From contig NC_079507.1 of NCBI RefSeq assembly GCF_030052815.1, positions 54,075,571 through 54,139,570 on the forward strand: 64,000 nt of DNA. Direction: 5' to 3'. Below, piece after piece: positions 1 through 13,218 of this stretch (its first letter is position 1; the number at the start of each line of letters is the position of its first letter). The notes beneath the pieces are model-generated. The model did no database searches. It was not told where the DNA came from and saw only the letters and a program-made list of their open reading frames with translations. A program made the translations under genes and the position numbers. The DNA comes from Hevea brasiliensis. Its lineage: Eukaryota > Streptophyta > Magnoliopsida > Malpighiales > Euphorbiaceae.

Positions 1-2155
1 CTTGAGTGCTTTTTCTCTCCTTTAAAGTATAAAATGAATAGGTCTTAACTTCGAACTTCTTTATCTATTTATTTTGTAATTATTCATTTTTATAATAAGA
101 AAGAAAGATAACTATAATTATTTCATTGTCTATCGGTTATTATAAATTTATGAAATTAAAAAAATTATTAATTATTTTAAAATTCCATTTTTAATACACT
201 TATAGATTGTAATTCATTGTGAATATATCAAGTTTGAAAGTGATTAACTTATTTTAACTCATAAAATCCAAAATGATTTGTAAAACTAAAAGTCAATATA
301 TGATTTGACTCAAAACACAACCGTTTATATTGACATTTAATAATTTTAAAAAATAATTTAATATCACTAAATAGTGATTTTAATTATAAGGTTTTCTAAA
401 ATTCTTCTTATCCAATATTTGTTAGTTTTTTTTCTAAACCATCATTGTTGATTTTTTTTTAATTTATGTAGTTATTTATTTAAAATTTTAATTTCTTTAA
501 AAATATTGATAATTCAAAAGCTTAAAAATGATTATTATTACTCGAATATAGTAAAATTTACTTGAATAATACTTGAATCCTTTTAAATTTATACATTTTA
601 ATTAATAATTTATATATAAATATAGAGTTGTATTAGTAATTTATATTTTAAAATTTTATAATTCTAAAAAATATTTAAATACTATTTATTTAAAATATAT
701 TATATAAAAGTTTATTAATATTATTATAAAAATATTATGTATTTAACTATTTATTTATATAAATTTATTAAAATAGGAAATATTTAACATATAAAATTCA
801 ATCCGACATCAACTCAATATGATATCATTAATTAAATTAATTCGAACTTGCCACAAATATCTGATTATATACTATCTAAACTCGTCTAATAAAATTTAAT
901 TGAATTGAATATCTGAAAAAATTTAATATGTAAATGTTGCTTTTCTAAGTAATTAGTTATTGCTATTTTTTTAATTACTCCAATTAATTTCCATGAAAGA
1001 AAACAACTCTAATTTGTATCCAATTAGCATGGCCAGCTAATATGAATGCAAGACCTCACCTAACTGGATCTTGCTACGTACTATACATTATCACTCAAAT
1101 TATTAATGATAGCAAGTTGGACATTCTATATAAACTCATTTAACTCCTTTATTAAAATGGTTTTGCTATATATATTTGACCTATAAAAATTTCAAATTTG
1201 TCGACTGCTAAGTTAGTTAATTAAATACAAATTGGTAAATCCAAAATCAGGTTTTGGGCTTCAAATATGCAAACATAAACGAAAGCACAATTATGTAAAC
1301 GAGAACATTGACTTGCATACCCTAAAAACCCTCTTTAGAACCTCACTTTACAAGAATCTAATCATCATCATCATCTTCCATTTTTCTTTCTTACGTACAA
1401 AGTTTATTGTGGGCGCTCAAAATGTTTGACCAGTTAATATATATTTAATTCATTATGAATGTAATATATAGATATATAAGATTTATATATTTAATTAATG
1501 AGTTTTATTATATATTTTTTGTGTGTACATAATTTTTATTTACTTTACTTTTGTCATAGGACAGGAAGATATTTAAAATTGGCAACTTTATTTTTAGATA
1601 AAATTTGTGGAGTGTGACATATAGGTCAGCAAAAAAGGATAATAATTGAAAATTTCAATTAAACTATTTTAGTTTGGTTTTTTTGGTTTGGTTGATTTAG
1701 TTTTTTTTTTTTTTGTAAAAATTATTTTTGGTTTCAGTTAATTATTTTCATATAAAACCAAATCAACTAATTTTTTTTTTAATTTTTAACTAATTTTTTA
1801 AATTTTATGGACTTTTATGAAATATAATGTGTTATTTAAGAAATTTACTTACAAAATAAAAATATAAAAATTAAAAAAGCCTAACAAAATAAGTGCAAAT
1901 TAATAAATCATACAGAATTAAATTGTCTTTACTTAAAAATTTTTTGAGTAAGAGATTGAAAAAATGATGATTTGAATTTAACTTATTAATTGAGTGATAT
2001 GCCTGTAGTTACCCAAAAAAAAAAAGCAATGCTAGGCAATGCAGCCCATAGTTCAATTTTTCAATCAATTGCACACTCATAGTGTGAGAATGATGGATGC
2101 ATAGTTGAATGGATAATATTAGTATGCAAGTTTACCTTCAAGTGGACTTTTGGGC
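1..2155. other. AT-rich intergenic sequence, no gene seen
   Basis: This stretch is strongly A/T-biased, with homopolymer runs and no open frame that resembles a protein family. The 65-codon frame near 1232-1429 has no recognisable domain and low-complexity A/T-driven composition. The part around 1630-1800 contains degenerate 'tttggtttggtt' runs that look like an eroded copy of the CGGTTC-type repeat found at 2170-2697. Nothing else can be supported. Confidence 0.6.
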
Positions 2156-2169
2156 ACCCACCCACCCAT

Positions 2170-2697
2170 AGGGCTAAGCAGAATTCGGTTCAAATTAAAA
2201 AATCAAACTAAACCGAGTCAATTAGGTTCAATCGATTTGGTTTTAAAATTTAATTGGTTCAGTTCGATTTTAATTTATAAAAATTTCGGTTATTTTGGTT
2301 CGATTCGATTTTGAAGAGAAAAAAATCGATTAAACCGAATCGAACCGAATAGTGATTTATATAGTTAAATCGAACCGAATCGATTTTTGAATTAATTTAT
2401 TTTTATGGAAAATTTATGAATTATATTTAATTATATATATATTAATTGTTTAATTTCATTGATTAATGATTATTAGGTTCAAACCAAAGTTAAAATTAGA
2501 TCAAATAACTTGAAAATCAAGTCCAAATTAAAAAATCAATCAAAAATCAAACCGATCGATTTAAATCAAATCGAATCGAAATATTCGATTCGATTCGATT
2601 TTTTACTAATTTCGATTCGATTCGATTTCTAAAATTAACGGTTTAATTTTTATAATTTAATTCGATTCGATTCGGTTTGAATCGATTGCTCACCCCG
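2170..2697. mobile_element. MITE-like element rich in TTCGATTCGA, with terminal inverted repeats
   Basis: The element starts gggctaagcagaattcggtt and ends with an imperfect reverse complement (ggggtgagcaatcgattcaa on the other strand). This gives terminal inverted repeats of about 20 bp. The interior consists of repeated AATCGATT/TTCGATTCGA/AACCGAA blocks and has no coding capacity. The 14-bp string acccacccacccat occurs directly before it (2156-2169) and directly after it (2698-2711), which fits a target-site duplication. The site is itself a CCCA microsatellite, so the exact duplication length is uncertain. A non-autonomous DNA transposon is the best reading; the superfamily is not determined. 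Confidence 0.6.
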
Positions 2698-2700
2698 ACC

Positions 2701-2747
2701 CACCCACCCATTAACATTATTTCCCACCCACCCATTAACATTATTTC
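2701..2747. repeat. 23-bp tandem duplication
   Basis: The unit ccacccacccattaacatta plus ttt occurs twice in a row with almost no difference, immediately after the MITE-like element. It uses the same CCCA repeat as the insertion site. Confidence 0.75.
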
Positions 2748-4191
2748 TTGCTCTATCAGACACGTCTAATCACAAGAAAAAGAATAAGGTACCATTGGGT
2801 TACATTTCCATGGAATTTTCTGCCAAAAGTAGCACCAAGACTTAGAAGTTTCAGTCAACTAGTGCTACACTTCATAATTTTGAAATTTTGGCTGTACTGG
2901 CCAATCACAATTTTGTAAAATTATAGACATATTTATATTATACACGTGATTTATCCATAAAAATATTTAAAGATCAAAAATGGATGTAAATTAGTGAAAT
3001 TTAATCTTTATTCGATGAATAAACTTTTTTTTTTATTATTATTATTCTATTCGTCCTGTTAGCCAGAATTGTTGAGCATAAACTAGTTGTTGTTCACATC
3101 TGTGTTGCACCAATTTTATGCCATCTCTGAAAATTAAAATTAAAAGACCAACTTAATTGAAAAGTTTAAATTTTAAAATTATAATAGTAACATTAAAGTT
3201 GAAATTTATTATCTTTCAATTGTTAATTACTAGCTACTGATATTTGACCTTTAATTTGATAACTAATAGCAGCTGTTGAGCCAACAAGCTCTAAGCTATT
3301 ACCAATAAATAACTTGGGTCACAGGTTCTTTCAATTTCCAACAAATTCCCACCTTTTTTTGCTTTTCCTTCTTAATCTTCAGTTCTTCTCAAGCAGGATA
3401 GATTAAGCTTGTACTTAATTTTCAAACTTTTTTTGTTTACAAGGAAAAATTAAATGCAAGCAATCAATATATTGGGCATAAATGATAAAAAACTCTATAT
3501 CTCTTAAACAATGTAAGTATTCGATCATTGTAAATAGATAAAATTTCTGTTTAGAGCGCTTTAGCTCCATAATAAAATCTCCCTTACACGAATATAATTA
3601 AACATAATTTAGTGATTTAAGAGATATCTGCTAAAAGAAAAATGTATGCATATTTAATTTAGTAATTATTAAATTTATTCTCATATAAAGCCGAACTTAC
3701 CCTTGTATGAAAATATTGATGATCAATATAAAAGAAACACAAAATGACGTAATCGAAACCGTTTAAGGCAAAAATTTCAATCATAACTAAGGAAAATGTA
3801 TTACGCAGACGTTATTATTTGAAAAAAAAATGGTCAAAGGATGATAATAATTCTATCATCTATGGCACCTAAGAGACGGTACTGTTTTGTCAAAATGTAG
3901 TTATCTGTGGGAAAAATTTCAAAACTGTCACTGAAGAGTATGGAGGACAGGGAGAGACTTGCGAGTATGGAGGACAGGGAGAGTATGGTTGGGTCAGCCC
4001 CGATGATGTTAACAAAGAAGAGTGAGACACAGGGAAACAGACAAGTTTAATTATGCAATGGAGACACTCCATTAAAGTATGATTTAAAAAAAAAAAAAAA
4101 GATTCTTTAGAAATTAATTACATCGTTTGTCTATTATTTACTCTCCAAATGTGTTCATGTCATTGTGATGCCATGACTATGTCAGCACATG

Positions 4192-4224
<33 letters not shown>

Positions 4225-4480
4225 TTGGAGGAACAGACACGGGCCTGGCCTTAAAAGGGCCAACAGTCCAAACAATTAGGCAGGGCCATGTGATTTGCAA
4301 GTTCAGATCAAAATTCTAGTCCATTCGCCGTTGATACATAATCGGCTTGACAGCCTGCCAATGTTCAGAAAAAGAGCACTTCAGAGGTTTTAACCAAGCA
4401 AGCATTTATCAAAGAGCCGCTTATCAAAGAGCCTTCATCTAGTTATTACAGCCAACTGAAGCATGTTGCTGCTTCTTTCT
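2748..4480. other. intergenic sequence without a recognised gene
   Basis: No plausible gene is seen. A 27-bp tandem repeat (gagtatggaggacagggaga core) occurs at 3936-3985 and creates a proline/serine-rich frame on the minus strand that I regard as spurious. A (TA)n microsatellite lies at about 4193-4221. The 3' untranslated part of the ankyrin gene transcript probably reaches into the last few hundred bases. Confidence 0.5.
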
Positions 4481-4827
4481 TGCTTGCAAACTAGAAGATA
4501 ACTTGCTGATCGATTCTGTTTTCCTAGCTGAAAGAAATAAGAAAACTAAATGCTTAACCGTTCAGAATATTACATTTCTTCACTACTTTCCACAACATAA
4601 AAGCACAAGATGTACTTCAGAGAAAGTTTTGAGTACGATTACTTGGCCTACTCAAATTAAACAAGACAACATTCTACAAAGGAAAAGACATGCAGGAAAC
4701 AGCTAAGAGAACTTGTTAATCTTCGTCTAAGTTAGACAATCTGCTGCTTGCTTCCGTCTGGGCTCTCAGCTTTGGACTCCCTCCTTTCTTTGACACCTGA
4801 ATCACTGCAAGACAATAGCTTTTCTCA

Positions 4828-7633
4828 TCAAGCTGCTGAGAGAACAGAAGGATTTGAACTATGGCTTTGCCGCGGCCTGCTAACTGGGGTTTTCACAGAA
4901 AGGCCAGATGCACCAAAACAGAAGTATTGGTTCCTCAACTTCTTATTCATCGTGGAGCCTTCTTTCCCAATCACATTTGGTGTTCTATCATCAAATGATT
5001 GATTGGAAGATGATGGCCCAGCTACATCATTGTCAATAAATACCCCTTTTTGTTTATCCAACGAAGTAGGAGAAGATGTGGATGATTTTGAAAATGAACT
5101 TGAGCGTGATCGACCTGGAACAGTTAATTGTGGCATAGCCTGCATAACACCATGCATTATGCCTGAAGCAAATTTCTTCTTGGCTGTTGGACTTGATTGA
5201 TTACTCCTAACGGAAAGTGTCCTCTTGTTGTTAGGAAGGGATGAGGGCTTCGTGAATTTCTGGCGAAGTGGGGTTGGAGTTTCCCCTGGACAATTGCATT
5301 TCTTGCATGATTCCAAAGAAACTTGATCCACTGATTTCTTGAATCTTTCCGGTTTTTCCCCTTTCAGACGGGGCCAATGGAGGACTCTTTTCAACTGTTG
5401 TGCTGCGCTACTAACAGAACCTAACTTCCTATTAATTGTTGAGCTCTGGTTCCCATTGGTTGAGTCAATATGTTCAGTTGAATATGAACTCCTTTCTTCA
5501 TAAGCTGGATCAGCATCAGAAGCAATCTCAATACCTGTATACAAGAATATTTCTGCATCGGAGATTCTGAATGATGTTCCAGGACTGACTCCATTACCTT
5601 GCATCTTCAAACGAGAGGCAATGGCTTTTCTTGCAGAATAATCCTGGCAACCAAATATCCCACCTGCTGAAATCAGTTGCCTAATCAGTACATCTGATGA
5701 TGCAGAATGTGGCCGTTGCTTAAGAAGATCAAGAGGGGTCATCCCATCTGCATCATGGACATTGACATTTATTGAATGAGCAGACATCAGGAGCTGCACA
5801 AGATCAGAGTGAACATTCCCAATGATGGCTGTGTGGAGTGCAGTCCTTCCATCATTACTTTTGGCATTGATGATGTCTTCCACATTGAAAAATTTCCCAC
5901 AAACCAACTGCTTCATAAGCTCAATCTGCCGGTCCAATCTTTTAAAGGCAGGAGTTTGGAATCCGGACACAGCCATATGAAGAAAGGTTTCTCCAGCATT
6001 GTTTGTTAAAGAGATCAATGAGGGAGACACAGCAATCAGAGCTTCTACCACAGATAATTGACCCCTATAAGCAGCAATATGCAACGCTGTGTTGCCTAGA
6101 TGGTCTGTTGAATTGATGATATCAAAGGAGGCTATAAGATCTTTAACTACCTGCAAAAAGAATAACAGAGCTCATAGGCTTAAAAGATCAAATCATTGCT
6201 TACTTGAGATAAATGAAGGCAATCATCGAGTGGAATGCATCACGAGTTCATGACCTTATCCGTAAAAAATTATTTTATGAATATGAACATAATTTTATGA
6301 ATCTATCAGTTTGAATGCTTTCCCTATTCAGAAGTCAAACAATGGAATACAAGCAGCATTAGTCCGTGGAGGGATAGTTGGATAAGGATTCAATAGTCTC
6401 CTTGAAACACCAATTGATACCCTGGGTTGAACCAATGAATCATGGTGTTCTCAGATTCATCAATATGGATATAGTGCCTCATCTTGAGATACTAAGAGTT
6501 TCAGTCTTTTCCAGAAACCATGGATTACAAACTTCATTTTAGTTCAGTGCATCATTAAATAGTTGAGTCATCTATGACATAATGGAGAAAAGAATCTTAT
6601 TTCTTAGACAGCTAGAGTTAACAGAAAGACATGTACTTCTAAGACGGGCATGATCTAAGCCTGCTTCTTAGATCTCACATCTTTTAATTCTTACTTCAAA
6701 ATTTCAGAAAACTTTGAGCAAATAAAAGATAAACAAAACTTCATGTAACTATCCAGTCCCCCTGCCATCACTTCAAAGCAGGAGAAAACAACACAATCAG
6801 GTTTCTATTAATCATATAAGATGATAAAAAAAAATTAAATTAAATTAAACTGACAAAATACTGAAAAAAGCTAGTTTTCCAACAGATAAGAAAGTGAAGC
6901 ATCAACATTTTAGTTGGAGCCTCACCTCGACCTGCCCTCTGGCAGCAGCAGCATGTAAAATAGTTGCGCCTTCCTTATCTCTATAAGCCAAGACATCAGT
7001 GCAATTACTGAGAAGCTCCCTCAAAATGTTTGAATTCCCACCTCTTGCAGCAGCATGAACAGCCCTATTGATCATCTCCCACTTGTACAGAGAAGGAATA
7101 TCCCCTATGTGCTCCTCAAACTCTCCACCTTTTGCTGTCAAAAACCTTGGAGAAACAGCAAAATCATAAACAATCCTGAAAACTTCACTACTCTTGCTTC
7201 TGGCAGCAGCATAGAGTATATCTGTAACACCGTATTCTCCTTCACCAAAAACAAGTAGAGGGTTCTTTTCAAGAAGTTCCTGAACAAAACTCAAGTCTCC
7301 AGCTGAAGCAGCAGTGTAGATAAGCCATCCACCATAGCCGGCTTGGATGAGAGAATTTTTACCTTTCTTGGATTCACACTCATGAAAAAGTTTTCTGGCA
7401 ACTTGAGAGCGACATTTGGCAACATCATCAAACTGTTCCTCATCATCCCACACAGTCTCAAGGCGTCGAATTCGCCTGAGAGAGGTGAGCTTGATAAGGT
7501 GATTGTTGTCAATGCGAAGGAGCTCCCTGACCAAGTCATAGTGGCCATTAGCAGCTGCCCAATCAATGGGAGAAGCATACCACCACTGGTCTCCAGTACT
7601 CTCCCATCGAAGAGGGAAATAAGTGGGACGCAT
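4828..7633 (-). CDS. ankyrin-repeat protein with a Ser-rich basic C-terminus
   Basis: Two coding exons, 7633-6926 and 6150-4828, join in frame (donor GAG/GTGAGG, acceptor TTTTTGCAG/GTAGTT) into a 676-residue protein. The start is the first ATG after a leader-intron acceptor (TATTTCAG, exon resuming at 7658); the codons between are open but lack an ATG. Ankyrin repeats run from about residue 22 (SPIDWAAANGHYDLVRELL) to about 390, with clear units GATILHAAAARGQ, GNTALHIAAYRGQ, GETFLHMAV, GRTALHTAI and GMTPLDLL. The last ~250 residues are basic and serine-rich without a recognised domain. No PGG-type membrane segments are visible, so a soluble scaffold role is likely. It resembles an uncharacterised plant ankyrin family whose N-terminus reads RPTYFPLRWESTGDQWWYAS. 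The partner and biochemical role are unknown. A CT-rich leader (8502-8519 on the plus strand is GA-rich) probably belongs to its 5' UTR. Confidence 0.9.
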
Positions 7634-7658
7634 TATGACAATGAAGAACAAGAGATTA

Positions 7659-8640
7659 CTGAAATATGATTAGGCAAAAGAACAAATTTAGGGAAGTTGA
7701 TCAAAGCCCTTAGAAGACACAATTCAATACCAACTAAAAATGACAATAGAAGCAAGAACACTACAAGCTAAAGACTGAACAGGTCCCGAGCGTTCATAGA
7801 AAGCAAAACTGGAAACTTACTTCAAAGAAAAGAATGGAAAATTCCAACAACCCCAATAAATATCTATACGAAAGAACCTATTGAAATGAAGAAAACATTC
7901 CAGGACCTTCGAACAAAATTAGAACAAGTAAAGCATCAAGCAATTTTAACTATTAACAAATTCAGGAAGAGTTAAAATTGGAAAAAGAAGGGAAGAGCAA
8001 CATGGAAAAATAAAGAAAAGCAGTTGAAAGGCCTACCCAGGAAGACCAACAGAAGAGAACTCTTTAATATTATTAACTCAAGCCGCTAAAGCGGAACCAC
8101 CTGCAGCACAACCCGTCAAAACTCTGACACAGAAAATGCAGAAGAATGATAAAAGAACCACATGGGAAAGGCAAATTTAACGAGAAACAAAAAACCTTTC
8201 AATAGAAAATATCAGCTAGATGATAGTAGAAAGTAAAGGAAACAGAAATCATTGCCCACACAAAGAGAATCCAGAAAAGGTAACATGCACTTCAGGGCGG
8301 ATTAGAAAAATATTTATCATCTGAAGAGAACAAGACAAAGATGATATTGGTTTTTTAAGAGAATTTTTGGACTTTTCACTGGTGAAAACATATGGGATTT
8401 AAACCTACAAGTGGATTAATAACAAGAAGGTGAGTGAGATTGTTTTTAATCTGTGAAAAGAGGATGAACAAATAATGATGGTGATATATGGGAATTTTGA
8501 GAGAGAGAGAGAGAGAGACAGAGTGGTCTTTACAGCTTTTTCTATGGGCTTTGAAGTGATAATGGAGGCAGCAAACTAATCCAATGGAGGAGGAATGTTC
8601 TTACAGTTCTTACACTGGACACAGATGTTGGAGTAATGAT
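7659..8640 (-). other. probable 5' leader, leader intron and promoter of the ankyrin gene
   Basis: An acceptor-like CATATTTCAG lies 26 bases before the start codon, and the transcript strand carries a (CT)n tract near 8502-8519, typical of plant 5' UTRs. I could not fix the donor; CTGGGTAGGC near 8035 is one candidate. No other gene is visible here. Confidence 0.4.
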
Positions 8641-10680
8641 AAAAGCAAAGCCAAACCAGATTGCTTTTAGATATGGAGGAATTATTCTTTTTCAGTTGGT
8701 TAATGTCATCATCAACCGTTCGATTACAATTTACTTTTATTAATTAAGATAAGAATATTTCTTTAATCTTCTGATTTAAACTTTCAATTCTTGAAACAGA
8801 TAGTTGATTTCTATTCCATTTTTATAATTTTTATTTTATTTAACTCCAATTTTAACTTAAATCTCTACAATTTTATTATTTATTAATATTAATTTTCACA
8901 TTTTGCTCAATAAATAATATTAGTTCTTGATTAATGAAAATTGATGAATTAAATATACTTTTCATTAAAATAAACAATTTTTTTTTTTCTAATTTTTTTT
9001 AATGTCACCCTAAGTCCTTCCTTGGATGAGACAGTGCAGGCTGAAGAATAGATGTTTAATAGAAGTACTAAGAATGATGGAGCTTCTACAATGTATAGTT
9101 TAATGAAGAAATGCTTTAAAGCATTGGAAAAGAGAAGCCATGTGGGTGTTTAAGCCTTTTAAGTACGTATAATGATTCTGATCAGTGGCTCCACTAATAT
9201 TCTTGCCTCCTTAATTCATCCTTTCTTTTCCTCCGTCTTCTCCATTCCCATATCAGTGCTGCTAGGGCACAGAACAGAGCTGGTTTTATCTCCTCTGGCC
9301 CCTTGTACAATATCAAATTGCATATCTACCCCGCTTCAAGATATTGAATTGGACCTTGTCAAGTGCTACTTCTGGTCCAGTTTCAGGTTAAAACTGTAGG
9401 TTCAATTGGCCTTACGGTTTGAATTGATTCCAATTCAAAATGGTTCCTATTTGAAATGTTTTTGTTTGGTAACGATTTTGGTTTGAAACTGTTCGATATA
9501 ATTTCAGTTCAATTCTGATTTGGCACATAGTATTATCAAATTGTAATAAATTTATAGACATCATTTATTTAGTTTTTAATTTTTTTTTAAGAATTCAAGT
9601 ATAAACGCCCAAAAAAAGAAAATTTTGAATCAGGTGAGTTTCGATTTGGAACTATTAGTTTAAATCAGCAATTTCGAACCAATATCGGTTCAAGGAGGGA
9701 GGACCAAAACCGGCTCCTTTATTTCAATCTTGAGCTGATTCATGAATCAAAACAATTGATTCAATCCGATCTCAAATTTGACACGAACTGATGCCAAACC
9801 GATTCATAATTCGAACCGGCACGTGCCCATTCCTTTTGTGCATTTTCAATGCAATGGCTTTTGCAAAGCATTTTAAGTTTGATCATGTATGCTCAAATAG
9901 ACATGTTGTATCCCACACGTGGCCTAGATGGGGACCATCTTTTGTAATGAAGAAATGGCTAGTTAAGAAGTTAGGTTTTGTCAACTAATTTCATCTAAAA
10001 TTTGGTCAGAATGGGACTATGGTTAGGAAGATTACAATTAAGATTTTAATGAGCTGCATTGGCTTGGTGTCTTGAAAACCCTAGAATCCAATCCTTGACA
10101 CAGAGTCCCTAAAAGCAAAAATACCCATGTGAGAAACAGCTTTAACTTTTTGAATGCTACATTGAAAAGGCTGTATGGAAGGTGGGTTGCCCTCATGCCT
10201 ACTTTAAAAACAATAATGCTTGTTATGTCAACTATCAGTTATCTGTTCATATCATTTTCTTGTTTCTTCAGCCTTCTTTTTTCTCTTTTTCTCTACTCTG
10301 CTTCCACTCACTGCTATGCTCTTTTCTTTCTCTACCCTAACTCCACATCACATGGGCATAACCAAGCAAGCCAAAACAATCTCCATCGTAGCACAACACC
10401 CATTTGGCCCTAATCCCATTAACTCATGAACCAGAGGATTAAATTATACAGATTACAATGCATTACTATAGTTATATGTTTGGTTGAGACCATCAAATTG
10501 TAGGGCCTCCAACATAGCTGGACCACCTAATTATAAAGATAAAAAGATAATTATGATCATGATACCTAGTATAACTCATTCACCCACAATTTTCTCTAGT
10601 CCAAGCGTTTAAAAAGTTAAGCTAAGAATAAAAATTCCAAAATTGTCATACACCTACTCATAAGCATAGAAGCGCCACCA
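8641..10680. other. intergenic sequence without a recognised gene
   Basis: It is A/T-rich, with poly-T runs near 8980-9000. The part from about 9400 to 9830 is dense in ggttcaa/gattcaat/aaccgg words, like an eroded relative of the repeat at 2170-2697, but I could not define its ends. Open frames of 65-94 codons at 9172-10430 show no family resemblance. Confidence 0.45.
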
Positions 10681-10692
10681 AAGTTAATGATA
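10681..10692. repeat. target-site duplication, LINE copy A (3' side of element)
   Basis: aagttaatgata, repeated perfectly at 12186-12197 on the other side of the LINE. Confidence 0.75.
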
Positions 10693-12185
10693 CTCAACTT
10701 AACTCAACTAAGCATTTATCTCAAAAATTTTGGGTCGACTATCTGTATTCTCTTTCTCCATTCTAAAAGATTTTGGGTTAAATCATCAGAAATGTATAAT
10801 GCTTCAAAGTCATGTTGTACTACTCTCATCCAAGTCAGTTTAGGTCTACCATTTCTTTTTTTTTTTTTCTATCCTTTACCCTAATATGCTCTACTTATCT
10901 AACTGGAGCCTTCATATGTCTATGATTCACATGACCAAACCACGTCAATCTCTCTTCTCTCAACTTATCCTCAATTGGTATCACTCCTACCTTTTCTTTA
11001 ATACTCTCATTACAAACTTTATCTAGTCTAGTATTGCCACTCATCCACCTTAACATTCTTATCTCCGCAACTCTTATCTTAGACACATACGACTCTTTTA
11101 GTGCCCAACACTCACTACCACCATATAACATGGCCGGTCGTATAGCTGTACAGTAAAATTTTCCTTTTAACTTTTTGGAAATCTTGCGATCACATAAAAC
11201 TCCCGTAGCACGTTTTCACTTCAACCATCTGGCTTTAATCTTATGACTAACATCCTCCTCACAACCTCCATCTACTTAAAGGACTGAGCCGAGATATTTA
11301 AAGTGATTACTTTGGGGCAGTATCACTCCATCCAAACTAACTCTTTCCCTATCACCAGTTCGGCCTTTACTGATCTTGCAATGCATGTATTCTGTCTTTG
11401 TTCTACTTAACTTAAAGCCCTTTGACTCTAGAGTGCTTCTCCAAACCTCTAGCTTTCTATTAACTCCTTACGTCTCATCTATCAGAACTATATCATCCGC
11501 AAACATCATGCAACAACGGATACTCTCTTGTATATGTTTCGTTAATTCGTTTAAAACTAATGTAAAAAGGTAAGGGCTTACAGCTGAACCTTGGTGTAAT
11601 CCAATTGATATAGGAAAATCTCTTGTGTCCCCTCCCACTGTGCGCACAATAGTAATTGCTCCTTCATACATGTCTTTCAACACTTGTATGTACCTAATAG
11701 ATACCCTCTTTTATTCTAACACTCTCCATAAGACATTTCTGGGAACACTATCATAAGCCTTCTCCAAATTGATAAAAACAATGTGTAAATCTTTCCTCGC
11801 ATCTCTATATTTCTCCATCCAGCTTCTGATGAGAAAGATCGCTTTCATAATTGAACGACCAGACATGAAGCCAAATTGATTGGGAGAGATAGAAATATCA
11901 TGACATAATCAATGTTCCAAAACTCTCTCCTATAACTTCATAGTATAGCTCATGAGTTTAATCTTCTATAATTTGAGCAGCTCTGTATGTCTCCCTTATT
12001 TTTAAAAATAGATACTAAAATATTCCTACTCCATTCATCAGGCATTTTCTTTGAATTTAGAATCTTATTAAACAATTTAATTAATCATGCCACTCCCATA
12101 TCTTCCAAACACTTCCACACTTCAATTGATATTCTATCAGGTCCACAGGCTTTACCCACTTTCAATAATACTACCAAATACTACC
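10693..12185 (-). mobile_element. 5'-truncated RTE-type LINE, copy A
   Basis: Read on the minus strand this encodes broken pieces of a non-LTR reverse transcriptase. One piece (11683-11468) has the QGS block (LHQGSAVSPYLF) and the catalytic FADD box (MMFADDIVLIDET). Another (11131-10895) has the C-terminal [24 protein letters not shown] block typical of plant RTE elements. Stops and frameshifts separate them. The 3' end is made of TTGAG/TTAAG repeats. The 12-bp direct repeat aagttaatgata flanks the element at 10681-10692 and 12186-12197, which fixes both ends and shows 5' truncation at integration. It is closely related to copy B inside the G6PDH gene. Confidence 0.85.
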
Positions 12186-12197
12186 AAGTTAATGATA

Positions 12198-13218
12198 TGA
12201 GGGATAAATAAAGGGAAAAGCTTTTACTTCAATATGAATCTCTAGAGCAAGGATGGAGGCCACCATTTGTTAAGTTGGGTAAGGGGGCAACAAGAGGTGG
12301 CTTCCACCTATTAAAAGTTCAATGACAATGTATAAACTTGGCCCCAACTGCATAATTCAATGAACTTTCTAATTGCATGAGATGAAGCCATACTTGCTCA
12401 TATTTTTATATGTCAATTTACATAGAAACAGATAGGAACCTTGCAACTAGAAGATTCTACAGAAGGGTCTACTTATGTCCCTCTTGAGTGAGTGGCTAGA
12501 TATATCAGGAAAAAGCATTACTGTGATTAAAATAATTATAAAAGAAAAAGAAATTTTTTTGGAAGTATTGAGCAAATCAAATCAGGTATTTTATTTCACT
12601 TCCCCAGTTAGAGGTTTCCTGCAAAACCATCCAAGCATACACATTGCATAAGTTTTGCGGCATGGTCCTAAAAATACCATGTCACAACTTGCAAATCCTT
12701 GTGAAGTGCGTTCACAAGGCAATCTCGATGTTACTGCATATTTACCACCAATCACCTGTTAAATTAATCAACCAGCCATGTGTAAAAAATACTTTGAAAA
12801 AGGAAAAAAAGGGAAGAAGGAGATTAAAGACTACCAAGACTCTAATGAATCAACTAAAGCATCAGTTTTGTCTCAATGAAAAGGAAAGAAAAGCAAACAT
12901 GTGGATGCCTTGTTATAATTTCTTTCCTTTTATTAGTAAGATGTGCACAGGGATCAAGCTCACAAATGAAAACCCTTATAAGCACCATTATTATACTATT
13001 CTAAACAGAAAATGAGGTTCAAAAGAGTAAGCAAAAGAGTTTACTTCAAAAAAATTGGCACCTGAAGCTACAGATATATACCAAAACATTTCTGTATTCC
13101 TTGGAATTCCATTTATCATTTGACAATGCTACTCAGTCACATAAAGGACCCTAGACAAATAAGATCACTTGTACTTAACAAAGAGTAAAAGACAATGCCC
13201 CTTACAAATTGCTTTATG
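12198..13218. other. intergenic sequence and probable 3' UTR of mL54
   Basis: No protein family is recognised. A 123-codon frame at 12644-13015 (plus) is lysine/asparagine-rich with scattered cysteines and looks fortuitous. The final ~150 bases are probably 3' UTR of the minus-strand mL54 gene. Confidence 0.45.

Noticed and set aside
3890..4072. Pro/Ser/Tyr-rich small protein on the minus strand
   Set aside because: The motif repetition results from a 27-bp DNA tandem repeat; no promoter or relatives are apparent.
4748..6009. Plus-strand open frames of 65-84 codons opposite the ankyrin gene
   Set aside because: Shadows of the minus-strand ankyrin exon; no domain and no splice context.
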